Made by a program: the position numbers and the translations under genes. The notes beneath the pieces are model-generated. The model did no database searches and had not been told where the DNA came from. It saw only the letters and a program-made list of their open reading frames with translations. A stretch of 64,000 nt of DNA. Origin: Candidatus Binatia bacterium. GTDB lineage: Bacteria; Desulfobacterota; Binatia; HRBIN30. Location: the NCBI GenBank assembly GCA_023150935.1, contig JAKLJW010000002.1:62001-126000 (forward strand). Direction: 5' to 3'. This document shows positions 37,610-45,208 of this stretch, piece after piece (position 1 is the stretch's first letter; every line of letters starts with the position of its first letter).

Positions 37610-38015
37610 CGACGTCAGCAGTGGTTCGCGATCCGGGGTTCCGGGGCCGGAGTTAGTGGTGCGTTTACTGTCGTTCGGCGTTCGCGATTCCCTCCAACAG
37701 CCTAACAGCGAACCGCCCGGCAGCCTAACCGCGGAGCGCTGCAATCCGCTACCTCCGACGACCTGCCCCGGCAGCCAATATCCCCCCAGCCTCAGAGCGG
37801 GCTGCCGCCCGCAACCCAAAGCGAACAACCAGTCCGTTCGCCCCGAGTAGGAGCCCTTCCCCCGGGCTCCGTATCGAGGGGCGCGCCCGTGCCGAGCCTG
37901 TCCCTCGATACGCCGCCTGAGAAGACGGCTGCTACTCGGGACGAACGGCGGGGCACAGCCGCGCCATGGCCTGAAGATTTCTTCGCGCCGCACGCGCATC
38001 CGCGGAAGTCGTCGA
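37610..38015. other. Regulatory-size intergenic region with repeat D
   Basis: 406 bases upstream of the response regulator and downstream of the CpxP-like gene. It holds the stem-loop repeat at 37834-37948 and a pyrimidine/purine-imbalanced stretch 37700-37800. No gene and no unambiguous promoter were found. Confidence 0.4.
37834..37948. repeat. Stem-loop repeat family member D
   Basis: CCGTTCGCCCCGAGTAG...CGTATCGAGGGG and the inverted TCCCTCGATACGCCGCC...CTACTCGGGACGAACGG form a palindrome of about 115 bases. Cores match copies A-C and arms and loops vary. It is inside the response regulator upstream region. Confidence 0.7.
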
Positions 38016-38546
38016 TCAGAACGGCCCGCGATGCCGTCCGTGACGCTTCGCGAGATGGTCGGCCAGCGCGGTGCGTTGCTCGGGAGTGAGCACCTCGGCG
38101 ATGTCGGTAAGCGCCTGCGCGAACCGCTTCGACACCGCCTCGAAGTTCTGCACCTGTGCCGCACGCAGGCTCTCGATTGCGTTGCGGTCGATGGAGGGCT
38201 GCGTCAGGATTTCCCGCGCACGTTTGCGTGCCGTGTAGCGTTGTTCTCGATACGGCTCGATTTCGTCGAACGCCTGCTTGCCGATGGCCAGGATGCGCGT
38301 CTCCTGCTCCTCGGTGGCGTCGATTCTGTTCAGCAGGCGCCGCAGACGTTCTTCCATGTGCTCACGCATCTCGGCGGGGTCGCGATGGCGCCAGCGTCCG
38401 TGCGGACCGTCTCCACCGGCCCAGCCGACGGCCATGCGGGCGATGAAGCCGAGAGCGATGCTGCCGAGCATCGAGCCCAGAAAGATGCGGCGCCAGCGGT
38501 TCCGCGGGGCGCCCGTTGCCGTTGCGGCATTCTGCGTCTGACCCAT
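38016..38546 (-). CDS. Spy/CpxP-like periplasmic protein
   Basis: 176 residues from ATG 38546, with GAAAGGAG upstream. An N-terminal membrane/signal segment (about 20-42, RIFLGSMLGSIALGFIARMAVGW) is followed by a His-rich linker (GDGPHGRWRHRD) and a helical domain with LNRIDATEEQETRIL and LTPEQRTALADHL. The latter is the LTxxQ motif of Spy/CpxP. It ends KRHGRHRGPF. Homologues are envelope chaperones or sensor-kinase inhibitors, sometimes heavy-metal sensors. Closeness to a histidine kinase/response regulator pair supports a CpxP-like role. Confidence 0.78.
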   Translation of the reverse strand: MGQTQNAATATGAPRNRWRRIFLGSMLGSIALGFIARMAVGWAGGDGPHGRWRHRDPAEMREHMEERLRRLLNRIDATEEQETRILAIGKQAFDEIEPYREQRYTARKRAREILTQPSIDRNAIESLRAAQVQNFEAVSKRFAQALTDIAEVLTPEQRTALADHLAKRHGRHRGPF

Positions 38547-38693
38547 GAGAATCTCCTTTCGTTCCTGCGACGGTTTGGCGAGCGGCACCATGCCGCTCAC
38601 GGAACGAACGGTAGGCCTGCCGCGTAACCGGCGTGTGTCGCGCAGGTAAAGTTATGTAAAGCTGCGCGGACCGCGCCCCCATTCGCGCCGATT

Positions 38694-40100
38694 CTACCCC
38701 GGCAGCGGCGGACGGCGCGTATGCCAATCCGTCTCTCGTTGGTAGGCGTGGCCGACCCGGCAGAGCGTCGGCTCGTCAAGGTGACGGCCGACGAACTGGA
38801 CACCGAACGGCAGACCGTCCGCCGTGAAACCGCAGGGTACCGAGAGGGTCGGGTTGCGGCTGAAATTGAACGGCGCCGAGTAGCGCATGAACGGCGCCAA
38901 TTCATCCGAGAACGGCGCCTCCGGGTCGACGAGATCGGCGGGCGGCGCCACGCCGAACGACCCCGGACAGACGAGCACATCGGCGTGCTCGAATACGTCC
39001 TGAAACGCGCCGGCGAACTCGATGCGTTGCACGTGCGCGGCGGCGTAATCGGCGGCGGTCAGCCTGGCCCCGAGCTCCAAGAAGGTGCGAAACATCGTCC
39101 CGTACTCGCCCGCGCGCCGCGGATACGTGGCACTGTGGGCGACCAGCGCTTCGGCAGCGCAGATGGGGCTCCATGCGTAAACCACGGGGTCGATCGGTGG
39201 TAGCCGGACCGCAACCACCCGGGCGCCCTGTGCGCGGAGGACTTCCACGACGCGCATAACCGCCTCCACCGTGTCGGGTTGGCACCCCGAGGCGATGTAC
39301 TCGTCGTCGACACCGAGACGCAGGCCGCGGACACCGCCTTCCAGTTCCACTGTGCATGGCGGCGCCGGCTCTCGCAGCGATGTCGGATCCCGGGGGTCGA
39401 ACCCCGCCAGCGCCTCGAGCATGGCGGCCGCGCCGGCTACGCTGCGGGTCATCGGACCGATGTGGTCGAGCGACATCCCGAGCGGAAAGACGCCGAACCG
39501 ACTGACGCGCCCGTAAGTCGGTTTCAGCCCGACAACGCCGTTCCAGGACGACGGCAGTCTGATCGACCCGCCCGTGTCGGTGCCGATGGCCCCAACACAA
39601 AACCCGGCGGCAACGGCAACGCCCGAGCCGCTCGACGAACCGCCGGCATGACGTTCGAGGTTCCACGGGTTGCACGGTATGGGCAGGTCCGGATGATACC
39701 CGGCAAGGGCGAACTCGGTGAGGTTGAGCTTGCCGAGGATCACCGCGCCGGCCGCTTCGAGGCGTGCGACCGCGGTGGCGTCGTAATCGGGTACGTTGTT
39801 GGCGAGCACGATCGACGCACAGGTCGTGCGGACACCGCGAGTTGCGCACAGGTCTTTGACGCCGAGCGGTATGCCGTGCAGTGGGCCTCGGTAGTTCCCG
39901 GCGGCGATTTCGTCTTCGGCGCGTTGGGCAGCACCCAGGGCGCGCTCAACCAGCACGGTGATGAAGCCGTGCAAGCGGCCGTCGAGGGCGGCGATGCGTT
40001 CGAGCGCGGCGCGGGTAACTTCGACCGGCGACACCTTGCGGTTGCGAATCAGTGCGGCAAGCTCGGTGAGATCGGCGAAGCAGATGTCGGTAGCGTGCAT
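38694..40100 (-). CDS. Amidase (GatA/AtzF-like signature family)
   Basis: 468 residues. The amidase-signature triad is complete: Lys82 in GIPLGVKDLCAT, the cis-Ser in HAGGSSSGSG (about 155-157), and nucleophile Ser179 in GTDTGGSIRLPS. The C-terminal part has IGPMTRSVAGAA and the conserved NFSRNPTLSVPCGFTADGLPFGVQ. It hydrolyses amides. It could be a GatA-like or a catabolic amidase; isolated position without gatB/gatC argues for catabolism. Its start overlaps an optional upstream start of the divergent MFS gene. Confidence 0.92.
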   Translation of the reverse strand: MHATDICFADLTELAALIRNRKVSPVEVTRAALERIAALDGRLHGFITVLVERALGAAQRAEDEIAAGNYRGPLHGIPLGVKDLCATRGVRTTCASIVLANNVPDYDATAVARLEAAGAVILGKLNLTEFALAGYHPDLPIPCNPWNLERHAGGSSSGSGVAVAAGFCVGAIGTDTGGSIRLPSSWNGVVGLKPTYGRVSRFGVFPLGMSLDHIGPMTRSVAGAAAMLEALAGFDPRDPTSLREPAPPCTVELEGGVRGLRLGVDDEYIASGCQPDTVEAVMRVVEVLRAQGARVVAVRLPPIDPVVYAWSPICAAEALVAHSATYPRRAGEYGTMFRTFLELGARLTAADYAAAHVQRIEFAGAFQDVFEHADVLVCPGSFGVAPPADLVDPEAPFSDELAPFMRYSAPFNFSRNPTLSVPCGFTADGLPFGVQFVGRHLDEPTLCRVGHAYQRETDWHTRRPPLPG

Positions 40101-40212
40101 GTCGGTCTCCGCGGGAGGATGTGGACAGCGTTCTGGCAGATTGCCGGCGCCTTGGCGAGCATTCGAGTTCGGCTGGCTTTCCTTCCCGGCGTCGACGGGC
40201 GATAACCGGCGC

Positions 40213-41622
40213 GTGATTGCCGCGGTGCGCGAGGTCCTGGGAACGCTCCGGTGGGCCTATTTGCCGGTGCTGGCGACGTACTTCGCTTACGGTGCCAGTG
40301 CGATTGCCAGCGTCGCGCTGCTGTATTTCCAGAAGGACGTAATCGGACTCACTCCGGCGCAGGTCGCGCGCGTTGCCTTCTGGGCGAATCTGCCGTGGAG
40401 CATGAAGATGGTTGTCGGCGTGGCCTCGGATCGTGTGCCGATCGCCGGCAGCCGGCGCAAGCCTTATCTAATTTTGGGGGCGCTGCTGTCACTGGTGGGA
40501 TACGCGGCGATGGCCGCCTGGGTGACGACTCGCGGCGGATATCTCGTTGCGATGGTATGCATCGCGGTTGGGTTCATGGTGCAGGACGTCATTGCCGACG
40601 CGCTCAGCGTGGAGGTGGCGGAGACGGACGAGGAGTTAGGGCAGGTGCAGGCGCTGGGCCGGATGGCGCTGTTGATCGGGAGCATCAGCGTGGGATACGT
40701 CAGCGGCGTGCTGGCCGCGGCCATCGGGCCGCGTGCGGTGTTCGGGGTGGCCATGGCGCTACCGGTACTGGTCGTCGTCGGCGCGCTGTTCGTGCAGCCG
40801 CGGCGCCGGCCCGATCCCGTGTCCGAAGACGGTCCGCTGGGGCACGGACGCGCGTGGCTGGTGATGGCCACCGGGTTGGGGTACGCGGCGTTGGGCGTGG
40901 GGCTCGAGTTCTTCGAGGTGCCGTATTCGCAGGAGTTGATCTTGTTGGTGTCGGCGGCGCTGCTGACACTGCTATTCCGCGAAGTCGGCGTGTCGCGGCA
41001 CGTCATCGTAGCCGCGGCGGTGATTTTTCTGTTTCGGGCGATGCCGGGAGTCGGGCAGGGCTACAGCTACTGGGCGATCGACGGTCTCGGATTCGATCAG
41101 ACGTTTCTCGGCCTGCTGGCGCAGGTGAGCTCGGTCCTCAGCCTTGTCGGTCTTCTGGTCTTCCGCAAAGCGATCACGGAGCGGCCGGTAAGTTTCACGC
41201 TGGGGTGGGTGATAATAGCCAGTGCGATTCTCTATCTGCCGAACGTCGGTCTGTTCTATGGTTTGCAGGACTGGCTTGGCGTGAGTGCGCGCACTCTAGC
41301 GTTGATCGACACGACCATTTCGGCGCCGCTGGGGCAGTTGACGATGGTGCCGATGCTGGTGCTCATCGCGCGCACGGCGCCGGCCGGGGCGGAGGCGACC
41401 ATGTTCGCGATCATGGCGTCATTGATGAATCTCGCCCTGTCGGCGAGCGAGCTGTTTACGCGTTATCTGAACGAGTTCTTTGCGGTTACGCAGGAGGACT
41501 ATTCCCGACTCGGGCGGCTGATGATCACGGTAATGGTCATCGGCCTGGTGCCGTTGCTGGCGTTGCCGGTGTTGCGCCGGCACGAGGGGCAGTTGTCGCG
41601 ACATGATTCGGACAGCGCGTAA
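40213..41622 (+). CDS. MFS transporter, folate/biopterin (BT1)-like
   Basis: 469 residues from GTG 40213; an upstream ATG (40099) gives only Arg/Gly noise. About 12 membrane helices are visible. WAYLPVLATYFAYGASAIASVALLYF starts the first, with MKMVVGVASDRVPIAGSRRKPYLILGAL between helices 2 and 3. The N-terminal half has GFMVQDVIADALSVEVAE, characteristic of BT1/pteridine-like major facilitator members. The substrate is uncertain. It overlaps the LssY_C-type gene by 20 bases, so expression is coupled. Confidence 0.85.
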   Translation: MIAAVREVLGTLRWAYLPVLATYFAYGASAIASVALLYFQKDVIGLTPAQVARVAFWANLPWSMKMVVGVASDRVPIAGSRRKPYLILGALLSLVGYAAMAAWVTTRGGYLVAMVCIAVGFMVQDVIADALSVEVAETDEELGQVQALGRMALLIGSISVGYVSGVLAAAIGPRAVFGVAMALPVLVVVGALFVQPRRRPDPVSEDGPLGHGRAWLVMATGLGYAALGVGLEFFEVPYSQELILLVSAALLTLLFREVGVSRHVIVAAAVIFLFRAMPGVGQGYSYWAIDGLGFDQTFLGLLAQVSSVLSLVGLLVFRKAITERPVSFTLGWVIIASAILYLPNVGLFYGLQDWLGVSARTLALIDTTISAPLGQLTMVPMLVLIARTAPAGAEATMFAIMASLMNLALSASELFTRYLNEFFAVTQEDYSRLGRLMITVMVIGLVPLLALPVLRRHEGQLSRHDSDSA

Positions 41623-42940
41623 ACGGGTCCCGGCGGGTCGGGGTAACAGGCGTAGCTTCATCCGCGTCGGGACCGGGAGGTGCGCCCTGGCGGTGGGCCT
41701 GACGTTGGGGCTGTTTGCCGTCGGTTGTTCGCGTTACCGTCCCGAACCCGTCGATCCGATCGAGCTTGTGCGGGCCGGGGCCACGGATACGGTGGCGGGC
41801 GTGCGGGTCACCGTGACGGTGCCCAGCGACGAAGAAGCGGCAAGAGTCTTCGGCGTCGATCTGGCCGGAGCACGCATTCAACCGGTGTGGTTGGATATCG
41901 TTAACGATACGGAGGCCGAATACTGGTTTGCGCCGGTAGCGCTCGACCCTGGGTACTTCACGCCGCGGGAGGCCGCACGACGTTGCGAGTTGCCGTTCGG
42001 CGGGTCGGCGAACGCGCGCATGCGGGAGGACTTCGTCAGGGCTCAGGTTCCAACCTTCGTGGCGGGCAATGGACACGTCTCCGGGTTTCTGTTCACGCGG
42101 CACGAGCATGGCATGAAGGTCGTCAACGTCGACCTGATCGGTCGCGCCGGCTTCCGCCACTTCCTGTTCATCGTCGAAGTGCCGGGTTTTCGTCCCGACG
42201 CGAGTCCCGGCGAGATCGACCGGCTCTATGACGCCGCGCAGTTACGTGATGTTGACGAGACGGCGCTGCGCACCGCTCTGGAAGCGCTGCCCTGCTGCGC
42301 GACGACGGAGGACGGCACCGGCACTGAAGACCCGCTGAATTTCGTCCTGCTCGGCGACCGGCGAGCGATCTTCGCCGGTTTGTTGCGGGCGGGGTGGAAG
42401 GTCAGCGAGGTGCTGGATCGCCGGTCAGCGTTCCGGTTGTTCTATTCCTACTTTTTCGACGAGACCTACCTGCACGCTCCGATCAGCTCGGTTTACCTTT
42501 TCGGACGCCGCCAGGATCTCGCCATGGAGAAGACCCGCGAGACGGCGCGCGAACGCAACCATCTGCGCGTATGGATGACGCCGCTGCGGTTTCGGGGGCA
42601 TCCGGTCTGGATCGGACAGATCAGTCGCGACATCGGGCTTTCGTATAGTCTCGGATCGTTTCTGGGCCACGAGGTCGACCCGGACGTCGACGAGGCTCGC
42701 GGGTACCTGGTACAGGATCTGTTGTGGACGCAGCAGATGCGCCGCTTCGGCTGGGTGACGGGGGTCGGTCCGAGCTCGGTCGCGGCGCCGCGGCGCATGG
42801 CCGATGGCACGCCTTTCTATACCGACGGGTTACGCGCCGTAATGGAGTTTGGGGACGACTGGACGCCGTTCGACGAGATCCAGTTTTTCGACTGGGAGCG
42901 TGCGACGCCGGCGGTGCAGTCGAAGCCGACCGGAAGATAG
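41603..42940 (+). CDS. LssY C-terminal domain lipoprotein
   Basis: 445 residues with a lipobox after a long N-region (LGLFAVGCSR, Cys near 42). The region from about 235 on contains DPLNFVLLGDRRAIFAGLLRAGWK, YLFGRRQDLAMEKTR, LRVWMTPLRFRGHPVWIGQISRDIG and PFYTDGLRAVMEFG. These are the hallmarks of the LssY_C domain seen in type I-secretion-linked and lipid-modifying proteins. The N-terminal 200 residues (a beta-rich domain with PVALDPGYFTPREAARRCELPF) are unassigned. Overlap with the MFS gene suggests functional linkage. Confidence 0.78.
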   Translation: MIRTARKRVPAGRGNRRSFIRVGTGRCALAVGLTLGLFAVGCSRYRPEPVDPIELVRAGATDTVAGVRVTVTVPSDEEAARVFGVDLAGARIQPVWLDIVNDTEAEYWFAPVALDPGYFTPREAARRCELPFGGSANARMREDFVRAQVPTFVAGNGHVSGFLFTRHEHGMKVVNVDLIGRAGFRHFLFIVEVPGFRPDASPGEIDRLYDAAQLRDVDETALRTALEALPCCATTEDGTGTEDPLNFVLLGDRRAIFAGLLRAGWKVSEVLDRRSAFRLFYSYFFDETYLHAPISSVYLFGRRQDLAMEKTRETARERNHLRVWMTPLRFRGHPVWIGQISRDIGLSYSLGSFLGHEVDPDVDEARGYLVQDLLWTQQMRRFGWVTGVGPSSVAAPRRMADGTPFYTDGLRAVMEFGDDWTPFDEIQFFDWERATPAVQSKPTGR

Positions 42941-43006
42941 CGGCAGTCGAGGGGCGGGAGTCGGCAATTCTGTCGGGCGCCGCGTTGCGCTGGAGGGGAG
43001 CGGGGG

Positions 43007-43381
43007 ATGGACGGTATACGGGCACTGCGGACCGGGTTGCGGACGGCGCATCTCCTGACGTTTGCGGCGTTGTACGGCGGCCACGTGTACGACGTCGCTC
43101 CCGAGCGGTTGCACGGAGCGCTGGCGGGAACGGTGTTGACCGGTCTTGTGCTGGCGGCAATCGATGTCGTGCGCAACCCGATCTGGCTGGTCCAGGTGCG
43201 CGGTCTGGCAACGATCGCGAAGGTATTACTGGTGGCTCTCGTCCCCGTGTGTTGGGCGTGGCGCCTGTGGTTGCTGACGGCCACCGTGATTGTTGGCGGC
43301 GTCAGCTCCCACATGCCGGGTAACTACCGCTACTACTCGGTGTTGCACCGGCGGGTTGTCGGCAGCCAGGACCGCGGTTAA
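43007..43381 (+). CDS. Small conserved membrane protein
   Basis: 124 residues after a strong Shine-Dalgarno (GGAGGGGAGC). Four hydrophobic stretches: about 14-31, 40-58, 68-86 and 88-103. Charged ends include HLLTFAALYGGHVYDV and VSSHMPGNYRYYSVLH. The pattern resembles small integral membrane proteins of unknown function found beside lipid or transport genes. No motif or name can be assigned. It is codirectional with the LssY_C lipoprotein and the aminotransferase. Confidence 0.65.
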   Translation: MDGIRALRTGLRTAHLLTFAALYGGHVYDVAPERLHGALAGTVLTGLVLAAIDVVRNPIWLVQVRGLATIAKVLLVALVPVCWAWRLWLLTATVIVGGVSSHMPGNYRYYSVLHRRVVGSQDRG

Positions 43382-43436
43382 AGATGCTGGCCGGACGGCG
43401 CCGGTGTCCCCTTGACCGGGTGGTGTCGTCTGCGCC

Positions 43437-44687
43437 ATGACGCACGGCATGACCGATCGCGCGCAAGCCCTCACACCCGAGCTTTTCATCGAACGGTTCG
43501 GCCGCTACTTCAATCGCACCCGGGTCGACGCCATCGCCAACCTCGGTTTTCTGTTCGTCGAGGGGCGGGCCGAGGGCGTCTATTTCGAAGACGCGCAGGG
43601 GCATCGTTTCCTAGACATGTGGTCCATGGGGGGTACTTTCAATCTCGGGCATCGGCACCCGGCGGTGGTGCAAGCCGCCCAGAGAGGTCTGGCGAGCGAC
43701 GATTTCGGCAGCCTCTTCTTCTTCAGCGAGGCAAAGGGGTTGCTGGCGGAAAAGCTGGCGCGGTGTACGCCGGGACGACTGGAGACCACGCATCCGGTCG
43801 TTACCGGCGGAGAGGCGATCGATCTCGCCATCAAGCTGGCGCGCGGCTCGACCCGACGGAGCGAGATCCTTTACGCCGACCACGCGTACCACGGCTGTAC
43901 CGGCTTTGCGCTGTCGATGATGGCCCGCGGCGAGATGCGCGATTTTGCCGAGCCGCTGGTGCCTGACTTCCACGAGATTCGTTACGGGGATGCTGCCGAT
44001 CTGGCGGCGAAGATCTCCGACCGTACGGCCGCGGTAGTGTTGGAGGCGGTGCGCACGGACGCCGACATGGCGGTGCCGCCGGCGGATTACTTTGCCGAGG
44101 TCCGGCGACTGTGCGACGCGCGGGGTGCGAAGCTGGTTATCGACGAAGTTGTCTGTGGGATGGGGCGGCTCGGAACGCTCTGGGGGTGCGAGTACTGGGG
44201 TGTCGAACCGGACATGCTGGTTACGGGTAAGGGCTTCAGCGGCGGGGTGTTCCCGATGTCGGCGGTGGTCACCCGTCCCGAGTGCCTCGATTTCTTTGCC
44301 GAGTCTCCGTATCGGACGATTTCCTCGTATGCCTGGTCGAATGTCGGGGCGCGGGTGACCCTTGCCGCACTGGAGGAGACGGAGCGTCTGCTGCCTGGAC
44401 TGGCCGCACTGGGAGATCGGATCGAAGCGGATCTCCGTACCCTGCAGAGCCGTTACGGAGCGCCGCTGCGCGGGGTCCGGCGCGCCGGGATGATGTTTGC
44501 TCTCGACTTTGCCGACGCGGCCACGGGGATGGCGTTCCTGGGTCTGATGTTCGGCCTCGGCGTGCTCGTCGTTGCCTCCAGTCAACGGATGGACATCGTC
44601 AAGTTGTATCCGCCGCTCATTATCGAGCCGGCTCACGTGGCGGAGTTCAGCGAGAAGATGGAGACGGCGCTCCGCTCCCTGGCGTAG
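43437..44687 (+). CDS. Class III aminotransferase
   Basis: 416 residues. The PLP-binding Lys265 is in LVTGKGFSGG, with VIDEVVCGMGRLGTLWGCEY ahead of it and the cofactor-phosphate region around VTGGEAIDLAIKLARG. The N-terminal part DAQGHRFLDMWSMGGTFNLGHRHPAV is the class III entry. It resembles 4-aminobutyrate/diaminobutyrate or glutamate-semialdehyde-type aminotransferases; the specific amine is unknown. Start ATG 43437; internal ATG 43449 possible. No partner pathway genes are nearby. Confidence 0.9.
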   Translation: MTHGMTDRAQALTPELFIERFGRYFNRTRVDAIANLGFLFVEGRAEGVYFEDAQGHRFLDMWSMGGTFNLGHRHPAVVQAAQRGLASDDFGSLFFFSEAKGLLAEKLARCTPGRLETTHPVVTGGEAIDLAIKLARGSTRRSEILYADHAYHGCTGFALSMMARGEMRDFAEPLVPDFHEIRYGDAADLAAKISDRTAAVVLEAVRTDADMAVPPADYFAEVRRLCDARGAKLVIDEVVCGMGRLGTLWGCEYWGVEPDMLVTGKGFSGGVFPMSAVVTRPECLDFFAESPYRTISSYAWSNVGARVTLAALEETERLLPGLAALGDRIEADLRTLQSRYGAPLRGVRRAGMMFALDFADAATGMAFLGLMFGLGVLVVASSQRMDIVKLYPPLIIEPAHVAEFSEKMETALRSLA

Positions 44688-44724
44688 GCGCGACTTCTTC
44701 CAGCCCCCGGGTCTGTCGATGGTG

Positions 44725-44743
44725 GTCGGTCGGCCCGACCGAC
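44725..44743. terminator. Small hairpin between convergent genes
   Basis: GTCGGTCG and CGACCGAC pair around a three-base loop, between the aminotransferase stop and the apaG stop. No T run follows, so this is a weak candidate for a shared terminator. Confidence 0.3.
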
Positions 44744-44749
44744 ATCCGT

Positions 44750-45139
44750 TCAGTTGATCGTGGTCGGCTCGGAGAGGGTAAACGGGGCAATCTCGGCGTC
44801 GAATCGTTCGTCGTTCGACGTGACCATGCGGTAAGTGCCCTGCATGATGCCGAACGGCGTGGGTAGCGGGCAGGCGGATGTGTATTCGAACGACTCGCCC
44901 GGCGCGAGAACGGGTTGTTCGCCGACGACGCCGGGTCCGCGCACCTCCTGGGCATGACCGTCGGCGTCGGTTATGATCCAGTGTCGGCTGATCAGTTGGG
45001 CCGTTTCAGCACCCTCGTTCGATATGCGCACGCGATAGACGAAGAACCAGTGGCGCTGGTCCGGCTGCGAGCGCTCGGGTACGTAGGACGATTGAACCCG
45101 GATGCGGATGCCCCGGGTGACGGCTTCGGAAGTGAACAA
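44750..45139 (-). CDS. apaG: ApaG family protein
   Basis: 129 residues, standard length. It opens VTRGIRIRVQSSYVPERS and continues RHWFFVYRVRISNEG, then SRHWIITDADGHAQEVRGPGVVGEQPVLAPGESFEYTS and MQGTYRMV. These are the conserved ApaG fibronectin-like fold and its GxGxxG pyrophosphate-like loop. ApaG is linked to Co2+/Mg2+ homeostasis and stress in bacteria; biochemical activity is unclear. It is convergent with the aminotransferase and codirectional with the Cys-rich protein gene upstream. Confidence 0.95.
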   Translation of the reverse strand: MFTSEAVTRGIRIRVQSSYVPERSQPDQRHWFFVYRVRISNEGAETAQLISRHWIITDADGHAQEVRGPGVVGEQPVLAPGESFEYTSACPLPTPFGIMQGTYRMVTSNDERFDAEIAPFTLSEPTTIN

Positions 45140-45208
45140 CGTTGCGGGCTCTCCCGTCGTTGTGTTCGGTTACCTGTCGCCTCCCGTCTATGCCCGGAGC
45201 GATTTGAC

